Under the pieces are notes generated by a model. The model was not told the DNA's origin, searched no databases, and saw only the letters and a list, made by a program, of their open reading frames with translations. Shown here one piece after another: positions 34,501 through 41,067 of a DNA stretch of 64,000 bases. This DNA is from Paludisphaera rhizosphaerae (GTDB taxonomy: Bacteria; Planctomycetota; Planctomycetia; Isosphaerales; Isosphaeraceae), in contig NZ_JAALCR010000014.1 of assembly GCF_011065895.1 (NCBI RefSeq), positions 158,325-222,324 of the forward strand, written 5' to 3'. Position 1 is the stretch's first letter, and each line of letters begins with the position of its first letter. Position numbers and translations under genes: made by a program.

Positions 34501-36995
34501 CCGAGGTCGCCCGAAGAGGCGTACGCCTGCGCCAGGCACACGGCCAACTCGCGCTGCTGGTCCTGGCGGCGGTTCTCCTGAACGTCGCCTTGAAGCCGGG
34601 CGAGCAGGCGGTCGAACTGGTTTCGCTGAAGGTAAAGGTCCGTCAGACGCGGGACGATCCCGAGCTTGGCGTCGAGATCCTCGGCCCGCTCGAAGGCCTT
34701 CCAGTAGACCTCGACGGCCTCCTCCGTGCGGAATTGCCCGGCGAGCGTCTCGGCCAGGGCCAGGGTGATCTTCGAATCGTTGGGGTCGATCCGCACGGCG
34801 CGGCGGAGGGCGTCAAGCCCCTCGTCGTTGCGCCCGAGCTGGAAGCACAATTCCGAGAGGAATTGATAGTGCTCCGGGTTGCCCGGCGCGGCGGCGATCA
34901 GGTCGTGGGCCGCCTTCAGCGCCGCGTCGGCCCGGCCCAGGCGGGCCTCCAGCTTGGCGACGCCCGTCAGGTATTCGGCCCGGTTGCGACGGTCGACGTC
35001 GGCCAGCCGGCGATAGGCCTCGGCTGCTCCGCCCAGGTCGCCCGACGATTCGCGCAGGCGGGCGGCGAGCGTCCAGGCCGGGATCGACTTCGGATCGACC
35101 TCGACGGCCTTCTCCACGGCCTGGACGGCCTCGGCGGTCTTCGACTCGGCGTCGAGATAACGAGCCAGCCGAGCCCAGAGAGCCGAGACGGCCGCGGGAG
35201 CGGCGCCCGCTGCGGCCTTCGCGTCCAGGTCCTTGCGAATCTCCGCCGAGCGATCCGCCAGACGTCCGGCGCCGGCGTCGTTCTTCACCTGGGCTTCGAC
35301 GGCCGCGACCTTCTCCTCGTCCTTCTCGGCGAAGCGCTCGGCGGCGTCGAGTTGGGCCTTCGCCTCGTCGTAGCGCGACGATTTGTGGAGCAGGTCGGCG
35401 AACTTCATCCGCAGGCCGTAGTCGTCGGCGTCCAGGGCCACCGCCTCAGTGAGCGGGGCGACGGCCTCAGACAGATAGCCGAAGCCCGAGAGGACTTCGC
35501 CCAGGCGGGTCAGCCCCTTGGAGTTGTGGTTGGGCCCCTCCGCGATCTTCGCCCAGGCGGCCTTGGCCTCGTCCGGCCGCTTCAACGAGTGGAGATATTC
35601 GCCCAGGTACTCGTGGTACTGGACGTCGCTCGGGGCCAGTTCGATCGCCTTGCGGTAGAGCGCCAGCGCCTCGTCCACGACGCCGGCCTGCCGGAAGAGG
35701 TCGGCGACCTGCGCGGTGACGACGGGGTCCTTGGGACGCGCGGCCAGCATCCGCCGCCAGACCTCTCCCGCGTCCGCCTTACGCTGGGCTTCCGGCTTGG
35801 TGGTGTCGTGCAGGAGCAGGGCGCCCCACTCGCGAAGGACGTCGGGATCGTCGGGCTGGGCCTCGTCCATCGCCTTGTACTGCGCGGCGGCCTCGGCGAT
35901 TTTCTGATCCTGGACGAGTTGGCCGATCAGCGCGAGTCGCAGATCCTTCCGTGAGGGGGCGAGCTTCACGGCCTTCTCGAACCAGATCTGCGAGGCCGAC
36001 GCCCTCCCCTGCGCGGCCAGCGAACGGCCCAGGCGAACCAGAGCGTCGACGTCTTCGGGGTGCTTCTCGATCCACTTCTCGTAATACGTCGCCAACCCCG
36101 CGCGGTCGTCGCCGCGGAGGAAGACTTCCTCGATCTTCTGGCGGGATTCGCGGTAGAGCCAGCTATCGGGGCGAAGCTGCCCGAGGAGCTTCTCGAAGTC
36201 GCGGAGAGCCTCGTCGGAACGGCCGAGGCGCACCTTCAAGTCGGCGGCCTGCATGCCGAGCTGGACGCGCCGGAACGGGTCGGTGGTCTTGGCGGCGAGG
36301 GCCTCGTATCGCGCCAGGGCCGGGGCGTTCTGGCCCTCCTCGGCCAGGGCCGAGGCGATCTGCTCCTGGACTCGTTGATCGTTGGGGAAGCTCTCTTCGA
36401 GCCGCTTCCAGACCTTAAGGGCGTCCTCGGTCTTCTGGGTCCGCTGATAGACGCGGCCGAGGGCCTGGAAGACCTCCAGTAAGTCGTTGCGCGTCGGCTT
36501 GCGCGCGATGGCCTGTTCAAAGGCCGCGGCGGCGGCCTCCGGCTGGCCGACCATCAGCAGGGCCTGGCCAAGATAGTACGAGGGGAGCGGGTCGTCGGGG
36601 CGCATGGCCTCGGCCTTGCGCAGGGCCTCGACGGACGCCGCGTCGCGGCCGCGCTGGCCTTCGACGAGGCCCAGGATCATCCAGGCGACGCCGTCGTCCG
36701 GCTTCGCCGCGACGCGATCGGCGTAGGTCTTGACGAAAGAGTCGAGCGTCCCGCGCTCGACGTGATAGCCGTAGACGCGGTCGAGCGCCGTCCCCTTGCG
36801 CGGGGCCTTCTCCAGCAGGGAGAGGAACCGCCGTTGCGTCTCCTCCTGACGTTTCTCCTCGGCGTCCGCCGGGTCGTCGGTCTTCGCGGCGTTGGACCGC
36901 GCCGCTTGCTGGGCGAGGGCCTGCGGCGCGAACATCGCCGCGGCGATCATGGGCGGGAGGAGTAGGCGAAGCCGAAGGATGCGGCTCGTCGACAT
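25458..36995 (-). CDS. Giant secreted TPR protein with two C-terminal LamG-like (DUF1583-type) modules
   Basis: About 3,845 aa. ATG at 36995 follows GGAGAGGG and opens a signal peptide (…MIAAAMFAPQALAQQ). Residues about 45-2200 are mostly tetratricopeptide repeats (many A-x2-LG/Y-x7-A-x3-[FY]-x-A-[IL] units with P at position 32, such as ALRKAEAMRPDDP and AVEQYKAAFQKDP). A Pro/Ala-rich linker lies at about 2220-2285, followed by further helical repeats. Two related beta-sandwich modules end the protein, about 2880-3225 and 3520-3830. Each has a GDFQL/GEFEL strand, an internal FxxYYEPDQ/FFYDPGR element, the R[IL]AFLL[ED]P strand and a KGRWP/TGRWP end. This resembles planctomycete DUF1583-like or 3-keto-disaccharide-hydrolase LamG folds. 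Probably a very large extracytoplasmic scaffold; function unknown. Confidence 0.85.
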   Translation of the reverse strand: MSTSRILRLRLLLPPMIAAAMFAPQALAQQAARSNAAKTDDPADAEEKRQEETQRRFLSLLEKAPRKGTALDRVYGYHVERGTLDSFVKTYADRVAAKPDDGVAWMILGLVEGQRGRDAASVEALRKAEAMRPDDPLPSYYLGQALLMVGQPEAAAAAFEQAIARKPTRNDLLEVFQALGRVYQRTQKTEDALKVWKRLEESFPNDQRVQEQIASALAEEGQNAPALARYEALAAKTTDPFRRVQLGMQAADLKVRLGRSDEALRDFEKLLGQLRPDSWLYRESRQKIEEVFLRGDDRAGLATYYEKWIEKHPEDVDALVRLGRSLAAQGRASASQIWFEKAVKLAPSRKDLRLALIGQLVQDQKIAEAAAQYKAMDEAQPDDPDVLREWGALLLHDTTKPEAQRKADAGEVWRRMLAARPKDPVVTAQVADLFRQAGVVDEALALYRKAIELAPSDVQYHEYLGEYLHSLKRPDEAKAAWAKIAEGPNHNSKGLTRLGEVLSGFGYLSEAVAPLTEAVALDADDYGLRMKFADLLHKSSRYDEAKAQLDAAERFAEKDEEKVAAVEAQVKNDAGAGRLADRSAEIRKDLDAKAAAGAAPAAVSALWARLARYLDAESKTAEAVQAVEKAVEVDPKSIPAWTLAARLRESSGDLGGAAEAYRRLADVDRRNRAEYLTGVAKLEARLGRADAALKAAHDLIAAAPGNPEHYQFLSELCFQLGRNDEGLDALRRAVRIDPNDSKITLALAETLAGQFRTEEAVEVYWKAFERAEDLDAKLGIVPRLTDLYLQRNQFDRLLARLQGDVQENRRQDQQRELAVCLAQAYASSGDLGQARSELERLLAADARDPRLLQQLVKLSEEEGDFESAAKYQKQLVELAPADDASNKLAQLYVRLNEMEEAQAVWSKLAAGKSQPDKVFPAIDSLLANDKPKAALEVVEGLLRKDPRDWEALYREGVALVALKRPEDAVARFRTLMDLRGAVADDEKGAVAKARSRDPKTASSAARPSALQRITVPPLQERINAIYQIRIVTSVESRDAYLRSQSYAWTPQDFGQARLAALAWTLSTAMKTHKEEETLAAFRKAREATPADPTALWDWYWLSQIRFDYPEAYKTAVDLSKATPTDPSALWAVLYGVTNRRSAAGQRVYSRVGQDNVDRTPPLPPAELEHLLACYENLRRRRPELVDSVVLGAVTTELKRAKREADGDRIFRETVASAENAEQLSMALALAGQRADVETIRALSDKYERLGPKTQQPAYMAPPASARARAVSLRLREKNSADAFRLLDDQFAAMRRAAQQRRPGRPRSTANSLSYVMVWNGNTQTSSRFSFPTANEYFDEGAIGVVRTAYDEFKRQDLSSDLAAHLRKLADEAQSDGDAVLPRLALSYVHWWDDDKDAAITEFSKAVEHTKTDSDMRLVLADLLEQRGDPAEALTVVDAVKPLDNATTQRKEEQALRLAILTGDLERARHAAERLFGLRLDTDTQVRLAGQMGQLGLGELSEAVLNRARRRAGNKASSLVGLMLQHQKDRNNEAAVQVAQQILRSTLPTRSNPYGYSVSSTTASPEQARAAAVQVLARSGRLDELIGRVKDQLKTTPNSVQLHQTLADYYKAANRRDDARAELMKVIELRPDDASLRYQTATQLYQEGQAAAAVEQYKAAFQKDPALFGRNYYQVMNAFQTAGKSEELSKMLEEADMRSFGNYGSVMNMIQNMSYDPAQKSRVVPLFRKAWAAFPADRANIMDYVYDEEIWKLPEIYDYACEIAVPDQTVSSNNGEWQAFQTGLSFSSGGQITSLVSRLLDLAAAQNRLDELSRKIEAARAKYPDWTAGKALQALVDCRAGRFDDAVRLVNEVLDKTKDAPPTGYAPQVLGCELEKYGPTRDLAVRFYESALTDRSSNSSIMNEYEYSPIRRLVALYVKDGRKDDARRALLELAKPQDLSNYGDDYAQQMRVGSQMAIGRELLRLGFAVDAAPMLNEAQAGAEAIPPDAPNYYMERSELIRTVRTSLDEALTGMKGEDLAQAVSRFLGSGDGKSTSGVQMGVMVYPRELDKAAIRSLLDESLQAAAGDPKRLGQVSTRLEEIRKSTPDDVATAATAALTALAGGDSQAVRTALDHLDEVLAKKPLEPLPPGGRANARQRAEAMSLIPVWLVARACRKSDEWRSRGDSLATVALEAARRQADPSWNLAMLREQGEQALRRGDRATAEAALGRMLDSILIGDVKKKPAGPQPNQPPAAAPAPAAVPVRRTSFQAQDASLPIPRPPVPAAPGARAPGAPAVRTPAAGTPLLPLDRFEQAMQVAKLAADQGFFELSARAVRESLKGGPPVVVEASPNARRQRVVVRNGAAVEPTDPVPGRVVTRMMELDPIWKRRQAPPELVYETLLGAVAPEARPADLFLYAQPLGSGGTLRARSVGAMLADWAVRAGRSDALVRVVEARGRQPLASAPALVLKTQLALASGRDDDLNTALAALLDRVKSDPLRTTAELAVLAALPALDRPAARKPASQVVEAGLKAYEGSGPGGPAGPLMLALARQSFAAGDVEAGRKLLLSYFDVVERTGGVNYGGDYLLYLRKQHLLTIAGESARAGDWTGALEQFGRFFDSPSYSGGDPPLGEALRLTLQGMASLPVTDRYAALKAWTLPNESRKSVRFLTTAGPDDHPPARFTNRANPAPHASPSDDVWSTASLLVESAAEAGKLDELAKETHAAVEQKVENAETLDRLIGLTAGRVEEVSGRVKSRIDELARENASPLETLNVRMRLQQRRTFPWNDYPVMRAARSSDKPELRALGLELMEALEGQARRYSDSSAVSIVRRELASARAEETGSRGLTASTVVDLPGWSAFSTNNASFRALWVRHQDLTALVASALGERLAFDYPLTGEFELSMDVFRGDWASGGVLYGALTSDPNAAIESPNLDPENPRRPWKFVRTEDFNRVMYKVSPESTRLYVNGHLMREDKPPTPTNPWLVLGSGAGQRTAWRNVVLTGNPTIPREVKLTSEDRLEGWSSRFFNESRMPRRTPTPAAAEDAATASIRRTRPSTNPDDFDWSAEGGVIRGRRLPPSGLSTQNPEYYDESGRAAALPQDAVQSLLFYERPLRDGDVLSYAFYYEPDQVMVHPALGRIAFLLEPKGVRLHWLTSGPNDLSGVSAANAVDVPENRQGDGELPLKPNDWNALTLTIKETSAVLELNGRTIYEHPLEPTAGRRFGLFHDKDRTAVQVRDVVLKGRWPESLSDADRNALALRSPAQVGSEAERRARHAVIGERLFSLGAEDVLASAPADAEARYQALAGWVLPSPDHPVFRLQGYSTPANPPPTAASPAEAGGKLRAPAMAMVEAAAQAGKLAELADRVEAAPAGDDAARRGKLALQAMIATARDDDAAAEAALTALKPLLESLRDASNLDEWLRWPELTAAAFATERKKATPAVLALLDVAADWAQKKAGASRWETLVKGTRSLALLASLDAGVPPATGEGSSWASVDLATAETRGNGSPSSHWLRRDAELAHLPGHFNDYLYLATPLRGDFQLDCELTSFGWREARISYAGVAIAPKYDLNHLYRLLVGRRTETIDVKPPLAGIGDWFAYRLVVKGNRMTIFINDRQVYEANLPAERDPWLAVHASAGSTAGVRKLRITGSPDVPERLKLSALPDLTGWRADYYDDEPAGATADWEKRGDEIVGRVRTEFPGSKQESLLAYHRPMLEDGEISYEFFYDPGRATASPALDRLAFLLDPDGVKVHWMTDAAYDRTGLEPGNTAVETENRRGPASLPLKEKQWNSVVLEIAGDRATLRLNGTEVYSRAIEPANRRTFGFFHFADESEARVRNVSYTGRWPRQLPDPLIGGRAATSKP

Positions 36996-37047
36996 GGTGC
37001 GGCCCTCTCCAGGGTGACGGACGACGGGATCGACCCCGCCCGGCGCA

Positions 37048-37076
37048 GGATAACGGTGTCCTAGAAGACTCGTCAA
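37048..37076 (-). promoter_or_regulatory. Candidate promoter of the giant TPR gene
   Basis: On the minus strand TTGACG, 17-nt spacer, TTATCC. It would give a leader of about 45 nt before the ATG at 36995. Confidence 0.5.
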
Positions 37077-37122
37077 CCAGTTCCGGACATTTGTAAAAAA
37101 CCTCAAGCGATTCGGATTCTGG

Positions 37123-37151
37123 TTGAGGAACCCGTTCCCGGCCGCTACGAT
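37123..37151 (+). promoter_or_regulatory. Candidate promoter of the MoxR operon
   Basis: TTGAGG, 17-nt spacer, TACGAT on the plus strand, with a leader of about 50 nt. The -35 element is also the right arm of a CCTCAA...TTGAGG inverted repeat (37101-37128), which could be an operator. Confidence 0.4.
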
Positions 37152-37207
37152 TTCCGACGTCTGTCCGAAATACGGCCCCGATCCATCGCCTCGAGGAACC
37201 GAGCGGC

Positions 37208-38218
<1,011 letters not shown>

Positions 38219-38266
38219 CGACGCCGGACGGATTGGAACGGGATTCCTCGCGGAGACGAGTCCGAC

Positions 38267-39172
38267 ATGCCCCCGACGACCGCCGGCTCGCGAACGCCCC
38301 TGTTCGACGCCGACTTCATCCAGAAGCTGGAGTATCTCTCGCTCGTTTCGCGACGGGTGTTCCGCGGGCGTTTGCTCGCCCAACGGCGGACGACCCAGCT
38401 CGGCGGCGGCGTCGAGTTCGCCGACCACCGCGAGTACGCGCCGGGGGACGACTTCCGGCACCTCGACTGGAACCTATTCGCCCGTCACGACGAGCTGCTT
38501 TTGAAGCGGTTCCAGGAGGAGGAAGACCTCCACGTCTACATCCTGCTGGACTGTTCGCGGAGCATGGCGTTCGGCGACCCCTCGAAGTTCGACTACGCCC
38601 GACGCGTGGCCGCGGCGCTGGCGTACATCGCCCTAGCCGAGTTGGACCGCGCGGCGGTCTCAGCCTTCGCCGGCGGGATCTTCAACGACTTCCCGCTGAC
38701 GCGCGGCAAGGCGCGGATTCTGTCGCTGCTCCAGTTCCTCGAACGCCTCCCCGTCCAGGACGGTCCGACCGACCTGGCCCGCGCCGCCCGCGACTTTACC
38801 ATTCGCACCCAGCGCCGAGGGCTGGTCATCGTCGTCAGCGATCTGTTCGACCCCGCCGGCTTCGAGCGCGGTTTGGACGTCCTCCGCCACAGTCGGTATG
38901 AGCCCCACGTCGTCCAGATCTACGACCGTCGCGAGGCCGACCCCGACCTCAAGGGGGACCTGGAACTCTTCGACGTCGAGACGCAGACCGTCGAGAAGGT
39001 CACCGTCACCGAGCGCAACCTGAAGCAATACCGCGCGATCTTCGCCGAGTTCCTGGAATCGGTCCAGCGCTACTGCAAGACCTACGGGATCGGCGGGACC
39101 TGCACGCCGACCCAGGTCCCGTTCGACGACCTGATCCTGAAGATGATGCGGCAGACGGGGGCCGTCGTATGA
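38267..39172 (+). CDS. DUF58 domain protein (VWA-like)
   Basis: A 301-aa protein. The DUF58 signature is clear: GVEFADHREYAPGDDFRHLDWN followed by RH-D-LLLKRFQEEED. A VWA-like region has the metal-site pattern LLDCSRSM. DUF58 proteins are encoded beside MoxR in many phyla and are thought to be its partner. The gene ends with ATGA overlapping the next start, so the two are coupled. Confidence 0.93.
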   Translation: MPPTTAGSRTPLFDADFIQKLEYLSLVSRRVFRGRLLAQRRTTQLGGGVEFADHREYAPGDDFRHLDWNLFARHDELLLKRFQEEEDLHVYILLDCSRSMAFGDPSKFDYARRVAAALAYIALAELDRAAVSAFAGGIFNDFPLTRGKARILSLLQFLERLPVQDGPTDLARAARDFTIRTQRRGLVIVVSDLFDPAGFERGLDVLRHSRYEPHVVQIYDRREADPDLKGDLELFDVETQTVEKVTVTERNLKQYRAIFAEFLESVQRYCKTYGIGGTCTPTQVPFDDLILKMMRQTGAVV

Positions 39173-41067
39173 ACCTCGTCAACCCGACGGGACTCTGGCT
39201 GGCGGCGTTGGCGGCCCCCATCATCGGCCTGTACATCCTCAAGATCCGCCTGCGGCGCGCGCCGGTTTCGACCATCCAGTTCTGGCGGCGGATCTACGAG
39301 GAGAAGAAGCCCCGGTCCATCTGGCAGCGGCTGCGGCACTGGATCTCATTGGCGCTCCAGCTCGCGTTCCTGGCCCTTCTGACCGTGGCTCTCGCCGACC
39401 CGATCTTCCGCTGGCAGCAAGGGCAGGGGAGGCGTCGCGTGCTGGTCCTCGACGACTCCGCCAGCATGAACGCGGCCGACGTCGCGCCCAGCCGGTTCGA
39501 GGCGGCACGGGCCGAGTGCCGCCGGATCGTCGACGGCATGCGACTGGGCGACGAGACGGCGGTCATCGCCGTCGGGACGCCCCCGCGTGTGCTCTGCGGG
39601 ATGACCGACCACCAGCGAACCCTCCGCGACGCCATCGATGCCGCGACTCCCACCGACGGCCCGACCCGGGTCTCCGACGCCGTCGCCCTGGCGCGACGGC
39701 TCCTGGCCGACGGCCCCGCCGCCGGCCGCGGGGTGGTCGTCGTCAGCGACGGCGGGTTCGACGGGGCCGCGGAGCTGTCGAAGTCGAACGACGTCGAGAT
39801 GATCGCCGTGGGCGGCAAGGCGTCGAACATCGGGATCACCCGGCTCCAGGCGCGCAGGAGCCTGCTCGATCCCATCGGCTACGAGATCCTCGTCGAGGTC
39901 CTCAACGCCTCCGACGATCCGGCCGAATGCCGGTTGGAGCTGGACCTGGACGACCAGCCGGTCGACGTGGTCCCCCTCAAGCTCAAGCCGGGCGAGCGCG
40001 TGACGCAGATCTTCGAGAAGGCCTCGGCCGACGGCGGCCTGCTTCGGGCGAAGGTCGACCACGGCGGCGCTCTGGCGGCCGACGACTCCGCCGTCGCCCT
40101 CTTGCCCAAACGCAGCCGGCGCAAGGTGCGGTTGGAGACGGCCGGCGACCTCTTCCTTGAGAAGGTCTTCGAGGCCATGCCCCTGGTCGACTTGGAGGTC
40201 GTCAAGGACCCCGCCGCGAAGCCCTCGCCGGGCGCCCCGCCGGCGCTCACCGTCTTCGACGGCCGCACGCCTGAAGTCCTGCCTCCCGGTCCGATCCTCG
40301 TCATCTCGCCCGAGTCGTCCAGCGCCCTCTGGAAGGTTGCGGACAAGATCCAGGATCCGGTGGTCGCCAAGCAGGACGGCGACTCCCCCTTGATGACCCA
40401 CATTCGCCTCGACCGCATCCTGATGCCCGAGGCGCGCAAGCTCGTCCTGGAAGCGTCCGCTAAACCGAAGGTCCTCGCCGAGACGGCCACCGGCGACCCG
40501 CTGTACGCCGTGCTCGACCGCCCCGAAGGGAAGGTGGTCGTCCTGACCGTCGACCTCGACAAGAGCGACCTGCCGCTGCAGACCGCGTTCCCGATCATGA
40601 CCACGAACCTGCTGAGCTGGCTCTCGGGCTCGCAGGGCGAGCTTCGCGAGGCCATCGCGACCGGAGCGACGACCGAGACGCCCCTCCCCGCCGAGGCCGA
40701 TCCTCGCGCGAACCGCGTCCTCAGGCCGCCGACGGGCCCCGACCGCCCGCTGCCGACGGCCGCCGCCTCGATCGGCCTGGGTCCGCTCGATCGCGCCGGG
40801 ATCTGGAAAGTGGTCCGAATCACCCCGCCGCCGGAATCGAAGGGCGACGCCAAGGCCGCCCCGACCGAACAGACACTCCTGGAGATCGCCTGCAACGTGG
40901 GCGACCGGCGCGAGACCGACCTCCGCCCGCCCGAAGGTTTGGAGGCCCGCCCCGAGCCAGCCCTCGCCGGCCTCTTCAGCCGACCGCTGTGGTTCTACCT
41001 CGTGGCCTGCGCCTGGGGTTTGACCTCCTGGGAATGGTTCCTCCATCAACGAAGGTGGATCGACTGA
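39169..41067 (+). CDS. Membrane-anchored BatA-like protein with VWA domain
   Basis: A 632-aa protein. Two N-terminal helices (LWLAALAAPIIGLYILKI and LALQLAFLALLTVALADPI) flank the short R-x-APVSTIQFW segment typical of BatA-type N-termini. A VWA domain follows with the metal-ion-dependent adhesion site VLDDSASMN (D-x-S-x-S). The remaining periplasmic region is beta-rich. One C-terminal helix (LWFYLVACAWGLTSWEWFL) ends it. It likely forms a membrane complex with MoxR, DUF58 and the next gene. Start overlaps the DUF58 stop; its stop overlaps the next start by one nt. Confidence 0.88.
   Translation: MNLVNPTGLWLAALAAPIIGLYILKIRLRRAPVSTIQFWRRIYEEKKPRSIWQRLRHWISLALQLAFLALLTVALADPIFRWQQGQGRRRVLVLDDSASMNAADVAPSRFEAARAECRRIVDGMRLGDETAVIAVGTPPRVLCGMTDHQRTLRDAIDAATPTDGPTRVSDAVALARRLLADGPAAGRGVVVVSDGGFDGAAELSKSNDVEMIAVGGKASNIGITRLQARRSLLDPIGYEILVEVLNASDDPAECRLELDLDDQPVDVVPLKLKPGERVTQIFEKASADGGLLRAKVDHGGALAADDSAVALLPKRSRRKVRLETAGDLFLEKVFEAMPLVDLEVVKDPAAKPSPGAPPALTVFDGRTPEVLPPGPILVISPESSSALWKVADKIQDPVVAKQDGDSPLMTHIRLDRILMPEARKLVLEASAKPKVLAETATGDPLYAVLDRPEGKVVVLTVDLDKSDLPLQTAFPIMTTNLLSWLSGSQGELREAIATGATTETPLPAEADPRANRVLRPPTGPDRPLPTAAASIGLGPLDRAGIWKVVRITPPPESKGDAKAAPTEQTLLEIACNVGDRRETDLRPPEGLEARPEPALAGLFSRPLWFYLVACAWGLTSWEWFLHQRRWID

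Noticed and set aside
26151..35954. Long open frames antisense to the giant TPR gene (up to about 900 codons)
   Set aside because: They mirror a GC-rich repeat gene, have shadow-like composition (Arg, Gly, Val, Leu-rich) and no domain; the minus-strand frame has signal peptide and TPR motifs.
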